Source: Sphingomonas adhaesiva (lineage in GTDB: Bacteria > Pseudomonadota > Alphaproteobacteria > Sphingomonadales > Sphingomonadaceae). Taken from it: a stretch of DNA of 64,000 bases. Both the position numbers and the translations under genes were made by a program. Shown in pieces: positions 1 to 9,472 of this stretch (within the stretch, counting starts at the first letter, position 1; every line of letters starts with the position of its first letter). The notes beneath the pieces are model-generated. The model was not told the origin of the DNA. It made no database searches and saw only the letters and a list, made by a program, of their open reading frames with translations. The DNA lies in NCBI RefSeq assembly GCF_036946125.1, contig NZ_JAQIJT010000002.1, positions 2,416,001 through 2,480,000 of the forward strand, written 5' to 3'.

Positions 1-61
1 GCGCCAGCAACCGCGACCTCCTCGTCGCGGCGACCTCCGCCGTCGTCGTCGACGCCGTCAC
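1..61 (-). CDS. possible start of an unidentified gene (partial)
   Basis: A GTG at 61-59 overlaps the thioredoxin stop codon (GTGA) and opens a frame that runs off the window edge for about 20 residues ([20 protein letters not shown]). The Ser/Thr-rich start followed by Arg residues resembles the cytoplasmic lead-in of an inner-membrane protein, but no domain is visible. The only support is the overlap style, which matches the coupled genes upstream. If real, it would be the last visible member of the TonB receptor / TldDE operon. It could equally be non-coding sequence after that operon. Confidence 0.25.
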
Positions 62-381
62 AGCGCCTCCTCCACCATGCGCGCCAGGCGCAGGCGGGAC
101 GCCATGCCCGCGACGCGCGCGACCTCGCGCCCGTCGCGGAACAGGATCAGCTGCGGGAGCGCGCGGACACCGTGCGCCTCGGCCAATGCGGGATGCGCCT
201 CGGCATCGACCTTGGCGATGGTCGCGCGTCCGGCGACATCCTCCGCGAGGTCCTCCAGCACCGGCGCCAGCGCGCGGCACGGCGCGCACCATGGGGCCCA
301 GAAATCGACCAGAACGACCCCCGCGTCCGGCGCCAGCACGCGGGCGGCAAAGGCCGCGTCGTCCAGCGCGATCGTTCCCAT
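58..381 (-). CDS. thioredoxin-fold protein
   Basis: A 107-residue thioredoxin, the usual length for the family. The active site WCAPC lies in the expected FWAPWCAPC context near residue 30, and the cis-Pro loop is ALPQLILF. No signal peptide is visible, so it should act as a cytoplasmic disulfide reductase. The start at 381 is preferred over the ATG at 387 because the AAGGGAG ribosome site lies about 8 nt before 381 but only 2 nt before 387. It begins 14 nt after the tldD stop and is probably cotranscribed with it. A housekeeping trxA is the alternative, but the location suggests reduction of disulfides in imported peptides (inference). Confidence 0.85.
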
Positions 382-395
382 CGTCATCACTCCCT

Positions 396-1847
396 TTACG
401 CGCGCCCGCCGACCATCATCCGGTCGATCCTGACGGTCGGCTGGCCGACGCCGACGTCGAGCCATTGTCCTTCCTTGCCGCACGACGCCTCGCCGCTGTC
501 GAGCGCGAGGTCGGACCCGATCATCCCGATGTGCCGCAGCGCCTCGTCGCCCGCGCCGATCAGCGTCGCGCCGTCGATCGGCGCGGTGACGCGACCGTTC
601 TCGATCAGGAACGCCTGCGTCGTGCTGAAATTGAACCGCCCGCTGACGATATCGACCTGCCCGCCGCCGAACTCGACCGCGTAGATGCCGTGATCGACCG
701 ACGCGAGGATGTCCGCGGGATCGTCGCGGCCCGCCGCCAGGAAGGTATTGGTCATCCGCGGCATCGGCAGATGGGCGTAGGACTGGCGCCGCCCGTTGCC
801 GGTCGGCCGCGCGTTCATCAGCCCCGCGTTCAGCCGGTCCTGCATCAGCCCGACCAGCACGCCGTCCTCGATCAGGACGGTGCGGTCGGCGGGCGTGCCT
901 TCGTCGTCGATGCCGACCGATCCGGCACGGCCGGAAAGGCCGCCGTCGTCGATCACCGTCACGCCGGGCGCGGCGATCCGTTCCCCCATGCGCCCGGTGA
1001 AGACCGAAATGCCCTTGCGGTGGTGGTCGCCCTCCAGCCCGTGGCCGACCGCCTCGTGGAACAGCACGCCGGGATAGCCGGGGGCAAGGACGACGGGCAT
1101 CGTGCCGGTGGGCGCCGGGTACGCGTCGAGGTTAACCGTCGCGATCTCGACCGCGCGGCGCACGGTGCGGCGCAGCGCTTCCTCGTCCAGCGCGGCGAGG
1201 TCGTGCCGGCCGCCGAGGCTCGCGCTGCCGCGCCCGCGCCGGTCGCCCGCCTGCGCTACCACGGTCAGCCCGACGCGCAGCAACGGGCGCACGTCGGCGT
1301 GCATCCGGCCGTCGAGCCCGATGACGAGAACGACCTGATCGGCGGCGGTCATGCCGGCATCGACCCGCTCGACCCGCGGATCGGCATCGCGCGCGAGCGC
1401 GTCGATACGTTCCAGTAGCGCGATCCACGCCGCCGCGTCGGGGGCGGAGACCGGGTCGACCACGGGGTACAGACCGTGGTGGCCGCCGACGCGCGCCACC
1501 GGCACCGCCGCGACCGGCGGTGCCGCATCGCCGTGGCGCATCATCGCGCGTACCGCCCGCGCGGTGTCGAGCAGCGCGGGTTCGCGCAGGTCGGCGCTGT
1601 GCGCGAAGGCGACCTCGCCGTGGCGCGCGGCGCGGATGCCGACGCCCTGCCGCATTTCGAACCCGCCGCCGACGACCCGCCCGTTCTCCAGCCGCCAGCG
1701 CCGCGTCTTCACCGCCTCGAAATAAATATCGGCCAGGTCCGCGCCGGTCGGCACCAGCGCGGCCATGGCGCGCCCGATCGCCGCCTCGTCGAGCCCGGCG
1801 GGGGAGAGGATCGCGGCTCCGGCGATCTCCATCGGGATGTCGATCAT
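396..1847 (-). CDS. tldD: TldD-type metalloprotease subunit
   Basis: A 483-residue TldD homologue of the U62 family. TldD pairs with TldE/PmbA to form a heterodimeric zinc protease that threads unfolded peptides and also trims microcin B17. The catalytic HEXXXH motif is present as HEAVGH (H264, E265, H269), and the third zinc ligand expected near the C terminus is C456 in GEASCGKEG, so the active site looks complete. The ATG overlaps the stop of the tldE-like gene (ATGA), implying translational coupling. Usually tldD and tldE are chromosomal housekeeping genes; here they follow a TonB receptor and a peptide-type ABC transporter, which suggests degradation of imported peptides (inference). Confidence 0.9.
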
Positions 1848-3196
1848 GCCGTGCCTCCCACGGTCATGCCGTCGATCAGGATCGATCCGCTGCGGATCGC
1901 GCCGTGGCGCTCGACGTCGTCGCCGACCGCGACGATCGCGTGCAGCATCCGCGCCAGGTCGCCGCCGACCGTGACATCGATCACCGGATGGTCGATCCGC
2001 CCGCCGACGACCCGGAACCCCGCCACCGCGCGGGTCCAGTTGCCCGTGACGGGGTCGGTCGCGCCGCCCAGCAGGTGCGTGACGAACAGCCCGTCGCCGA
2101 GCCGCGCCAGCATCGCGTCGAGGTCCCCGCCCGGCAGGCGGCTGCGCAGCGACAGGTTCCACGGCCCGTTGGCGTTGCCGGTCGAGCGCATCCCCAGCCG
2201 CCGCGCGGAGCGGGTGGCGAGGAAATAGCCGGTGGCGACCCCGCCCTCGACCACCGGCCGGCGCGATCCCGCGACTCCTTCCGCGTCGAAGCCGCCGCTC
2301 GCCATGCCATAGGGTTCGGACGGATCCTCGATCAGGTCGAGATGATCGGCCGCCACCGCCCGTCCGATCGCGTCGCGCAGGAAAGTGGTGCCGCGCTCCT
2401 GCGACCCGCCGCTCAGCGCGCCGACCAGATCGCCGACGATCGCGGGCGCCACGCGCGGGTCGAACAGCACCGGCATCGTCCCCCCCGGCATCGCGCGCGC
2501 GCCCAGCCGCCCGGTCGCGCGCGTCACCGCCTGCGCGGCGAGCGCGCCCGCCGAGGGCAGGTCGGCGAGGCGGCGCTCGTAGCCGTCGGCGTGATCCTGC
2601 ATCGCGCCGCCCGCGCCCTGCGCCATCACGACCAGCCAGCGGCCGTGGAGCGAGGAGGCGGCGCTGCGGCAGAAGCCGTCCGAGGTCGCCAGCGCCATCA
2701 GCGCCTCCTGCGACGTGGTGCCCGCCTCGACGACGCGCACGCCCGCGTCGTGCCGCGCTGCCCCGGCCTCGATCTCGGTGGTGGTCGCGATCAACTCGTC
2801 CGCCTCCGGCTGGTCGCCGGCGTCGAGCGCGGGCATCGCGCCGTCCCACGCCAGCCAGTCGCGATCGGCAAGCCCGGTGCCGGCGTCCGGCTCCACGCGC
2901 CGGGCGATGGCGACCGCCTCCTCCGCAACGCGCGCGATCGAGGCGGAATCGAGCGCGGTCGCCGAGGCGCTGCCGTTGCGTCCGTCGCGGAAGACGGTGA
3001 CGCCGAGCGACTGGTAGCCGTCGCGCAGCCGCGTCTCTATCGTGCCGCCGCGCGCGACGAAGCGCACGCCCCCGCCCGCCCGCACGTTCGCGCTCGCGGC
3101 ATCGGCGCCGAGCGCCACCGCGCGCTCGACCGCCGCCGCCGCGGCATCGCGGAGCGCGGCCTCGCTCCACTGGGTATAGTGCCGCGCCGTCGTCAT
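1844..3196 (-). CDS. pmbA: TldE/PmbA-type subunit
   Basis: A 450-residue protein of the PmbA/TldE family, the partner of TldD. As is normal for this subunit it lacks the HEXXXH zinc motif and shares the two-domain U62 fold. Recognisable stretches are GYQSLGVTVF and GNWTRAVAGF; the latter is near the C terminus in the region typical for the family. The ATG at 3196 overlaps the stop codon of the ABC transporter gene (ATGA), and its own stop overlaps the tldD start, so three consecutive genes are coupled. The adjacent order TldE then TldD predicts a stoichiometric heterodimer. Confidence 0.88.
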   Translation of the reverse strand: MTTARHYTQWSEAALRDAAAAAVERAVALGADAASANVRAGGGVRFVARGGTIETRLRDGYQSLGVTVFRDGRNGSASATALDSASIARVAEEAVAIARRVEPDAGTGLADRDWLAWDGAMPALDAGDQPEADELIATTTEIEAGAARHDAGVRVVEAGTTSQEALMALATSDGFCRSAASSLHGRWLVVMAQGAGGAMQDHADGYERRLADLPSAGALAAQAVTRATGRLGARAMPGGTMPVLFDPRVAPAIVGDLVGALSGGSQERGTTFLRDAIGRAVAADHLDLIEDPSEPYGMASGGFDAEGVAGSRRPVVEGGVATGYFLATRSARRLGMRSTGNANGPWNLSLRSRLPGGDLDAMLARLGDGLFVTHLLGGATDPVTGNWTRAVAGFRVVGGRIDHPVIDVTVGGDLARMLHAIVAVGDDVERHGAIRSGSILIDGMTVGGTA

Positions 3197-4989
3197 CGAT
3201 CGTCCCGTTCGACCGCCGCGCCCGTGGCGATGGCGCCCTCGATCGTCAGCTTGTGGGTGTAGAAGCCGCGCAGCCGGTCGTCGTGGACGACGCTGACCAG
3301 CGTCACGCCGGGCAGCGCGGCGAGCAATTCGCGGTGGAAGAAGCGCGCGTTGTCGCCGTCGAGCGCACTGGTCGCCTCGTCCAGCACCAGCAGCGTCGGG
3401 CGGTGGAGCAGGATGCGCGCCAACGCGATCCGCTGCTGCTCGCCCGGCGACAGCTCGTCCTGCCAGATGCGCAGCGCGTGGAGCTGGTCGGCATGGTCGG
3501 CCAGCCGCACGCGCGCCAGCAGCGCCGCGATCGCGGCATCGTCGTGCGCCTCGGGCGCGTCGGGGAAGCAGATCGCGGCCTTGAGCGTGCCGAGCGGCAG
3601 GTACAGCCGCTGCGGCACGAACATGACGACGCCCTCGCCGGTCATCGCGACCGCGCCCGCGCCGTCCGGCCACAGCCCCGCCATCGCGCGCAGCAGCGTG
3701 CTCTTGCCCGCGCCCGAGGGACCCTCGACCAACCAGCGTTCGCCCTCGCGCACCGTCCAGTCGCCGACGTCGAGCAGCGACGCGCCGTGCGGGCGGTGCA
3801 GCCGCAACCCGGCCGCCGACAGCGCGACGCCGGCGGCGGTCCCGGTCGCGAAGTCGATGCCGCGCGGGCGCTTCAGGTCCATCGCGTCGTCCAGCGCCTT
3901 CAATCGGTTCAGGCTGGCGATCTGGAACGCGATCATGCCGTAGCTCTGCACGACATAGGACAATTGCATGACAAGCTGTTGGAAGGCGTCGCGCGCGCCC
4001 ATCATCTGGCCGAAGCTGAATGCGCCCGCGAAGTAGCGCGGCACGAGCAGGAACAGCGGCAACATGCTGCTCAGCCGCTCGTAGATGCCCTGTCCGGTCT
4101 GGATGCCGAGCAGGCCGTACATGAGGCTGCGATAGTTGCGGCGGATCGCGGCGAAGGCGGTGCCAAGCGCCTCGCGCTCGGTCGCGGTCGCACCGACGAA
4201 GCCGATCTGCGCGGCGTTGCGGCGGACGTGGATCAGCCCGGCGCGGAAATCCGCCTCGTAATGCTGGTCGCGCATCCGCGCACGGACATAGGGGCGCCCG
4301 ATCAGGGAGATGACCCAGCTGCCTGCGAAGGCGAAGGCGACCGCATACCAGATCGTGCTGCCCGGGATCGACAGCGTGCGGCCGAACAGCGACAGGCGGA
4401 TCGGCGCCGCCGTCTCCATCAGGATGATCGCGAAGCTGACCGACCCGACGATCATGCCGACGAAGCCCAGCGCCAGCGTGACGAGCGAGGTGTCGCCGTT
4501 GCGGCTGGTGCCGGTCACGTCGGCGATGTCGACCGCGATGCGCTGGTCGGGGTTGTCGATCACCTGCAACCGCTCGATCTCGGCGAAGCGGTTGTTCGTC
4601 ATCCAGCGGTCGAGGTAGCGCCGCGTCATATAGGTGCGCCAGCGGATCGCCAGCACCATGCGCGCATAGGTGTCGATCAGCGTGCGGACGATCTGCATCG
4701 CCATGATGATGGCGAAGCTGAACAGCAGCGGCACGAACTGCGACGCCTGCCGCTGCTCCAGGCTGTCGAAGAACGCCTGCTGCCAGCGGTTGCCGGCGAT
4801 GAAGACCCAGGCGCTGCCGAACTGGAGCGCGAGGAGGACGATCAGCAGCGCCCAGGCCGCCTTCCAGTCGGGCGAGGTCCAATAGGACGTCAGCAGCCTC
4901 CAGCCGTGGCGCCAGCGCTCGCCCGCGGGCTGCGGCGCGTCGAGGCCCGTCTCGCGACGGGCCTCCTTGCCGTGGGGTTGGGGTAGCAT
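3193..4989 (-). CDS. SbmA/YddA-like ABC transporter (fused permease and ATPase)
   Basis: A 598-residue protein with an N-terminal membrane domain of the ABC_membrane_2 type, as in SbmA/BacA and YddA (residues about 20-370: LLTSYWTSPDWKAAW, then several hydrophobic segments). A C-terminal nucleotide-binding domain follows, with Walker A GPSGAGKST, signature LSPGEQQR and Walker B LLVLDEAT. SbmA/BacA proteins carry peptides such as microcins and proline-rich antimicrobial peptides across the inner membrane; relatives with an ATPase are linked to cobalamin and peptide transport. The start at 4989 is set by GGAG about 9 nt upstream; a longer frame to 5073 lacks one. It lies 22 nt after the TonB receptor and overlaps the tldE start. 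Confidence 0.85.
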   Translation of the reverse strand: MLPQPHGKEARRETGLDAPQPAGERWRHGWRLLTSYWTSPDWKAAWALLIVLLALQFGSAWVFIAGNRWQQAFFDSLEQRQASQFVPLLFSFAIIMAMQIVRTLIDTYARMVLAIRWRTYMTRRYLDRWMTNNRFAEIERLQVIDNPDQRIAVDIADVTGTSRNGDTSLVTLALGFVGMIVGSVSFAIILMETAAPIRLSLFGRTLSIPGSTIWYAVAFAFAGSWVISLIGRPYVRARMRDQHYEADFRAGLIHVRRNAAQIGFVGATATEREALGTAFAAIRRNYRSLMYGLLGIQTGQGIYERLSSMLPLFLLVPRYFAGAFSFGQMMGARDAFQQLVMQLSYVVQSYGMIAFQIASLNRLKALDDAMDLKRPRGIDFATGTAAGVALSAAGLRLHRPHGASLLDVGDWTVREGERWLVEGPSGAGKSTLLRAMAGLWPDGAGAVAMTGEGVVMFVPQRLYLPLGTLKAAICFPDAPEAHDDAAIAALLARVRLADHADQLHALRIWQDELSPGEQQRIALARILLHRPTLLVLDEATSALDGDNARFFHRELLAALPGVTLVSVVHDDRLRGFYTHKLTIEGAIATGAAVERDDR

Positions 4990-5011
4990 GGGGCTGGCTC
5001 CGGCGATCGAC

Positions 5012-7321
5012 TCAGAAGAAGCGGTAGCCGACCGTAAGCCGCCAGTTGCGCGGTTCCAGTACCGGCACCGCACTGTTCGAGAAGGTCGGGCCGTAATTGA
5101 CCCGGTCGAACACGTTGCGCACGCCCAGGTTCAGGTCGAAGCGGCCGACCTTGGCGAAGAGGTTGAGGTCCACCTGCCGCGTCCCGGGCACGAACAGCGT
5201 TCCACGGGTGTCCACCGCCGAGCTGGAGCTGCCGTACAACCCGCCGGCGAAGCCCAGGCTGTTCTCGCCGCCGATCTTCTTGGTGTAGTTCAGGAAGACG
5301 CTGTACTGGTCGCGCGGCTGCGCCGCTATGACGTTGCCGAACTCCAGCGGCTCGATGTTGCTGAAGTCGGTCCGAACGAAGCTCGCCTGCGCGGTCAGCC
5401 CGGGCAGGATGGTGCCGGTGATGTTGAAGTCGACGCCCTTGCTCTCCTGCCCCGGCTGCGCGATCAGGAAGTCGGGGTTCCTTGGATTGGTGACGAGGAC
5501 GTTGCTCTGGCGGATCACGAAATAGGACAGGTTCACGACCGCGCGGTCGTTGAACAGGTCCCATTTCAGGCCCCCTTCCAGATTGCGCGACCTGATGTCC
5601 GGCAGCGCGTTGCCCTCCGCGTCGAGCAGGATCGTCGGGACGTAGCCGTAGACCAGATTGCCGAAGAGCGAGAGGTTCTTGGTGACGTCCAGCACCGCGC
5701 CGAAGTCCGGCGTCGTCCCGTCCCCCGCCTCGGAGGTGTTGAACCGGCTGGTCGCGCCGCGGAACACGGTCGTCTTCGTCTCGTTGCGGCGCACGCCCGC
5801 CAGCAGCGTCAGCTTCCAGAATTCGGCGACGTACTGGCCGTACTGGCCGAACTGGGTGTTGGTGACGGTGTTCCTGAAGTCGAAATTGCCGGTCGGGATC
5901 GGGATCACCCTCGGCGTCAGGAGGTTGACGACGTCGGTGAACCCGCCGTCGACGTTGAACTGTGTCGTCTTGTTCCAGGTCTTCGTCAGGCCGGCGATGA
6001 TCGAGTGCTTGACCGGACCCGTCGTGAAGGTGGCGCGGGCGTAGCCGTCGACCGCGTCGCCGGTGCCGCGCTGGCGGTTGCGAAGGGCGGAGACGAACGC
6101 GTCGCCGGGCTCCGCCGGGATCAGGCCGAACGGCGCCACCGACGCATTGTCGAATTGCTGCACCTCGTGCTGGCCGCGAAGGACCAGCGTCAGCCAGCTC
6201 GCCACCTGCTGCGTCGCATCGCCGAACAGGCGGGTGCTCGATACCTGGAAATACTGGTCGCGGCCCAGGATCGGCTGGTCGACCGGGCGGTCGATGATTC
6301 GGCCGGTGGCGAAGTTGAAGACGGTATAGGCGGGCCGTCCGAAAATCTGGTTTGCCGCGGAGGCGCCGAGCAGCACGTCGGTATTGCCGTTCTTGAAGCG
6401 GATCGACGGCGCGAACAGATAATCCTCGTCGCCGCGATAGCCGCCGTAGTTGCGGTCCGCGGTCGCCGCGACCGCGATGACGCGCGCGCTCAGCGTCTTG
6501 GCGTCGTTGATCGCGTTGTTGGCGTCGATCGTCAGCCGCGCCTGCCCGAACGATCCGGTCTGCGCCGTCGCGGTCAGCAGCGGCTGCGCGAACGGCCTCT
6601 TGGTCACGATGTTGACCGTACCGCCCAGGTTGCCGCGCCCGGCGAGCAGCGCGTCGGGGCCCTTGAGCACCTCGATCCGCTCGATATTGGCGACCGGCTG
6701 CGTGATGCCGGCGGCGGTGCCCAGGTTGCTCGCCGCGGGCAGGCCGTTGAGGATGCCGCCGGCCGCGAAGCCGCGTACCGAATAGCTGACGCCGCCCTGC
6801 ACCGCCGATCCGTTGACGCGGACGCCGCCCGCGTTGCGCAGCGCGTCGAACACGGTCAGCGCCTGCTGGTCCTCGATCGTCTTGCTGGTGATGACCTGCG
6901 TGTTGCGCGACTGTTCGCGCAGCGACCGGCCGGTACGGGTGGAGGTGGTCGCGCGGTTGGCCAGCGCGTCGACCTCCGCCTCGTCACGCCGTGCGATCAC
7001 CTGGATATCGCCCGATACCAGCAGGACGCCGTCGCGCTCCTCGATCGCCAGTCCGGAGCCGGCGATCGCGGCGGCCACCGCGGCGCGCGCGCTGCGGGCC
7101 CCCTCGACCGGGTTCGACGTCCGGTCCGCGACCGCGTCGGGATCGAATTCGATCCGGCGTCCGCTCTGCTCGGCGATTCGTTGCAGCGCCTGCGCCAGCG
7201 GCTGCGCGGGGACGGTGATGCGGCGCGATTGCGCGCTGGCGGTCGGCGGCAGGAGAACGGCCGTGCCGATGGTGCCGCCCAGCAGAAGCGACGAGAGGAC
7301 GATGGATCGTTTCGTGCGCAT
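5012..7321 (-). CDS. TonB-dependent receptor with STN domain
   Basis: A 769-residue outer-membrane receptor. It has a signal peptide (residues 1 to about 31, cleavage near PTASAQS), then an STN domain (VPAQPLAQALQRIAEQSG), a plug domain (SKTIEDQQALTVFDALRNAGGV, RIEVLKGPDALLAGRGNLGG) and a 22-strand-type barrel ending in the aromatic ...VGYRFF. STN domains occur in FecA-like receptors that signal through an anti-sigma factor, but no sigma/anti-sigma pair lies nearby. The sequence looks like a siderophore-type receptor, yet the downstream peptide transporter and TldDE suggest a peptide or siderophore-peptide ligand (inference). The start at 7321 follows a GGGGGGAAAG ribosome site. It is the first gene of the five-gene operon. 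Confidence 0.9.
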   Translation of the reverse strand: MRTKRSIVLSSLLLGGTIGTAVLLPPTASAQSRRITVPAQPLAQALQRIAEQSGRRIEFDPDAVADRTSNPVEGARSARAAVAAAIAGSGLAIEERDGVLLVSGDIQVIARRDEAEVDALANRATTSTRTGRSLREQSRNTQVITSKTIEDQQALTVFDALRNAGGVRVNGSAVQGGVSYSVRGFAAGGILNGLPAASNLGTAAGITQPVANIERIEVLKGPDALLAGRGNLGGTVNIVTKRPFAQPLLTATAQTGSFGQARLTIDANNAINDAKTLSARVIAVAATADRNYGGYRGDEDYLFAPSIRFKNGNTDVLLGASAANQIFGRPAYTVFNFATGRIIDRPVDQPILGRDQYFQVSSTRLFGDATQQVASWLTLVLRGQHEVQQFDNASVAPFGLIPAEPGDAFVSALRNRQRGTGDAVDGYARATFTTGPVKHSIIAGLTKTWNKTTQFNVDGGFTDVVNLLTPRVIPIPTGNFDFRNTVTNTQFGQYGQYVAEFWKLTLLAGVRRNETKTTVFRGATSRFNTSEAGDGTTPDFGAVLDVTKNLSLFGNLVYGYVPTILLDAEGNALPDIRSRNLEGGLKWDLFNDRAVVNLSYFVIRQSNVLVTNPRNPDFLIAQPGQESKGVDFNITGTILPGLTAQASFVRTDFSNIEPLEFGNVIAAQPRDQYSVFLNYTKKIGGENSLGFAGGLYGSSSSAVDTRGTLFVPGTRQVDLNLFAKVGRFDLNLGVRNVFDRVNYGPTFSNSAVPVLEPRNWRLTVGYRFF

Positions 7322-7578
7322 TGTCTTTCCCCCCTGTTGACCAGCCACGCGCCGCCGGCGGTGCCGACCGCACGCGGCCGGGCACCCATGCGTCGTGGCA
7401 TGGTTTGAAGACCGGCCCCTTCGACTGCCGGATGACTGCATCGGCCTGATGCCCGGATGCCCCCTGCTGCGGCAAAGAGGCATGCATCACGTCCTTCGAC
7501 GCCCGTGACCTTCTTTTGCTGCGATGCCGAGTTTCGCCCAATCACCCGGCAACACAAATCAATAATGGTGATGGGCCA
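7322..7578. promoter_or_regulatory. leader region of the TonB receptor operon
   Basis: 257 nt with no convincing gene, upstream of the TonB receptor and downstream of a LysR-type regulator on the same strand. A 13-nt perfect inverted repeat, TGATGG-G-CCATCA, spans 7569-7581 and overlaps the regulator's stop codon. It has no T-run, so it is a better candidate operator than terminator. The region is AT-richer than its surroundings around 7550-7570. The promoter position cannot be assigned by eye. Confidence 0.35.
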
Positions 7579-8547
7579 TCAACGCGATTGATGCCAGCGG
7601 TTGTCGGTCGGCCCCTTGCGGGCCAGCACGTCGAGGATCCGCGCCATGAGCCACCGGATCATCGGGTCGGTGCCGCGATGCTCCTGCCACTGCGCCACGA
7701 CCGGGGGCAGCGTGAATTCGCCGGGCAGCTTGAGCAGCTGGAGCGGCCACATCGCGGCATGGAACTGCGCCAGCCAGCTCGCGGCGGTGACGATCAGGTC
7801 GGTGCCGACCGCCAGCCGCGGCAGCGCCGAGTGCAGCCCGGTGCGGACCACGATCCGCCGCGCGCTGAAGATCGATTCGTCGAGGATCGCGCCGAACTCG
7901 TTGCGCTCGATGCGCTCGAACAGCGCGGCGTGACGACCGCCCAGGAACTGCTCGCGGTCGAGCGAACCGACCGCCGCGAGCGGATGCCGGTTCCAGACCA
8001 TCGCCACCACGCCCTGATCGAACAGCGGCCGCGACGCCAGCGCGCGGCTCGCGAATTGTCCGGGGACCAGCGCCATGTCGGCACCGCGCTCGAACATCCG
8101 TTCGGTGCCGCCGTGATCGAACGGCATCAGGTCCACCTTCAGACCGGGGGCCTGCTGCAACAACGACGGCACCACATGGCTCAGCAGCAGCAGCTGCACC
8201 GACTCCGGCGCCGCGATCGTCACGGTCCGCTCGGTGGTGGCCGGGTCGAACTGCATCGTCAGGTGGAAGGCATCGTCCGCCTCGCGCAGCAGGCGGCGGG
8301 TCCGCCCGCGCAGCGCCTCGGCCAGCGGGGTCAGCTGGCGCTGTCCCCCCGCATAGCTCACCAGCCGGTCAGCGAACTGGATGCGCAGCTTGCGCAGCGC
8401 CATGCTCATCGCCGGCTGGCTGAGGGACACCATTCGTCCCGCCGCGGTCAGCGTGGGAGCGTGCAGGATGGCGTCGAGCGCGTAGAGATCGTTCAGATTG
8501 ACGCGGCGCAGGGGACGATCATCGGCAAAACGTTCGTCGGCGTCCAT
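7579..8547 (-). CDS. LysR-family regulator, NodD-like
   Basis: A 322-residue LysR-type transcription factor. The winged helix-turn-helix is at residues about 17-75 (LNDLYALDAI...LTAAGRMVSLSQPAMSMALR), followed by the linker helix and a substrate-binding domain to about residue 305. The AAGR..SLSQPAMS pattern is typical of the NodD/NahR branch, whose members usually sense small aromatic or carbohydrate-related ligands. It is divergent from the SDR/GH130-like pair (157 nt between starts) and lies upstream of the TonB receptor operon on the same strand, so either or both could be its targets. The effector is unknown. Confidence 0.88.
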   Translation of the reverse strand: MDADERFADDRPLRRVNLNDLYALDAILHAPTLTAAGRMVSLSQPAMSMALRKLRIQFADRLVSYAGGQRQLTPLAEALRGRTRRLLREADDAFHLTMQFDPATTERTVTIAAPESVQLLLLSHVVPSLLQQAPGLKVDLMPFDHGGTERMFERGADMALVPGQFASRALASRPLFDQGVVAMVWNRHPLAAVGSLDREQFLGGRHAALFERIERNEFGAILDESIFSARRIVVRTGLHSALPRLAVGTDLIVTAASWLAQFHAAMWPLQLLKLPGEFTLPPVVAQWQEHRGTDPMIRWLMARILDVLARKGPTDNRWHQSR

Positions 8548-8704
8548 GCGGCACGTATTTCCGGGAATCGAAAGCTTTGGTCAATCCGGAGGTCGCGGCG
8601 GCCGACCGTCCGATCTGACGCGCTGCGCGGCGCTCCGGCGTCGTCGTGCCACCAACCCCCCGCCCGTTCGTTATCCCGCCGCGACAGCATGGAGGCGCGC
8701 GGCG
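8548..8704. promoter_or_regulatory. divergent promoter region, LysR / SDR
   Basis: 157 nt between divergent starts. Near the LysR start are two short palindromes, TTCCGGGAA (8559-8567) and AAAGCTTT (8571-8578), in the position expected for LysR operator half-sites. A GGAGG ribosome site for the SDR gene is at 8691-8695, 9 nt before its ATG. The layout is the classic LysR divergent arrangement; actual binding is inference. Confidence 0.4.
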
Positions 8705-9472
8705 ATGACGGGGCGGACGGTGGTGGTGACGGGGGCGGAATCGGGTATCGGGGCCGCGTGCGCCGCCGCCTTCGGCGGGCTGGGCGACCGCGTCGCCGTC
8801 CTCTACTTCGCCGACGCCGCCGCTGCCGAGCGAACCGCCGGTGCCGTCCGCGACCGCGGCGGCAAGGCGATGACCGTCCAGGCGCATGTCGATGACGAGG
8901 GGTCGGTCGATGCCGCCTTCGCCGCGGTCGAACGCGCGTGGGGACCACCCGACGTGCTCGTCAATTCCGCCGGGCTGAACATGAGCGGGGTGACCGTCCG
9001 GACGATGCAGCTCGCCCAGTGGCGGCGGCTGATCGACACCGACCTGACCGGCGCGTTCCTCACCTCGCGCCGTTTCCTGACCGGACGCGGCGAGACGAAG
9101 CGCGACGCGGCGATCATCCACATCTCCTCGATCCACGCCTATGCCGTGCGCGCGGGCGGGGCGGATTATTGCGCGGCCAAGGGCGGGCTGTCGAACCTGG
9201 TCGAGACGCTGGCGATCGAGGAGGCGCCGCGCGGCATCCGCGTCAACGCGATCGAACCGGGCATGATCCTGACCCCGATGAACGCGCGCGCGCAAAGCGA
9301 CGCCGCCTATCGCGCAAGCCTGGAGCGCAACATCCCCATGGGCCGCGCCGGCGATCCGGCGGAGGTGGCCGATCTGGCGGTATTCCTCGCCTCCGACCGG
9401 GCGCGCTACATCACCGGCGCGCGGATCGTCATCGACGGCGGGCTGTCGCTGATGCAGGCGGTGGGCGCATGA
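8705..9472 (+). CDS. SDR-family oxidoreductase
   Basis: A 255-residue classical short-chain dehydrogenase/reductase. The dinucleotide-binding motif TGAESGIG lies at the N terminus. The catalytic set is the Ser in HISSIHAY and the Tyr/Lys in YCAAKGG, with NSAG in the middle. The glycine-rich start and the ending VIDGGLSL match glucose/ribitol-dehydrogenase-like SDRs, so a sugar or polyol is a plausible substrate. The start has an ideal GGAGG 9 nt upstream. Its stop overlaps the following glycosidase start (ATGA), so the two should work on the same carbohydrate. Confidence 0.9.
   Translation: MTGRTVVVTGAESGIGAACAAAFGGLGDRVAVLYFADAAAAERTAGAVRDRGGKAMTVQAHVDDEGSVDAAFAAVERAWGPPDVLVNSAGLNMSGVTVRTMQLAQWRRLIDTDLTGAFLTSRRFLTGRGETKRDAAIIHISSIHAYAVRAGGADYCAAKGGLSNLVETLAIEEAPRGIRVNAIEPGMILTPMNARAQSDAAYRASLERNIPMGRAGDPAEVADLAVFLASDRARYITGARIVIDGGLSLMQAVGA

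Noticed and set aside
396..3170. 924-codon open frame on the minus strand
   Set aside because: Only the part below 1847 encodes TldD. The rest is an Arg/Gly-rich shadow of the TldE frame, produced by high GC.
1520..3262. 580-codon plus-strand frame opposite tldE
   Set aside because: The translation is a low-complexity Arg/Ala/Pro string with no domain, and the opposite strand encodes a clear family protein.
4967..7408. 813-codon plus-strand frame opposite the TonB receptor
   Set aside because: It mirrors the receptor gene; its sequence is Arg/Val/Asp-rich without motifs or ribosome site.
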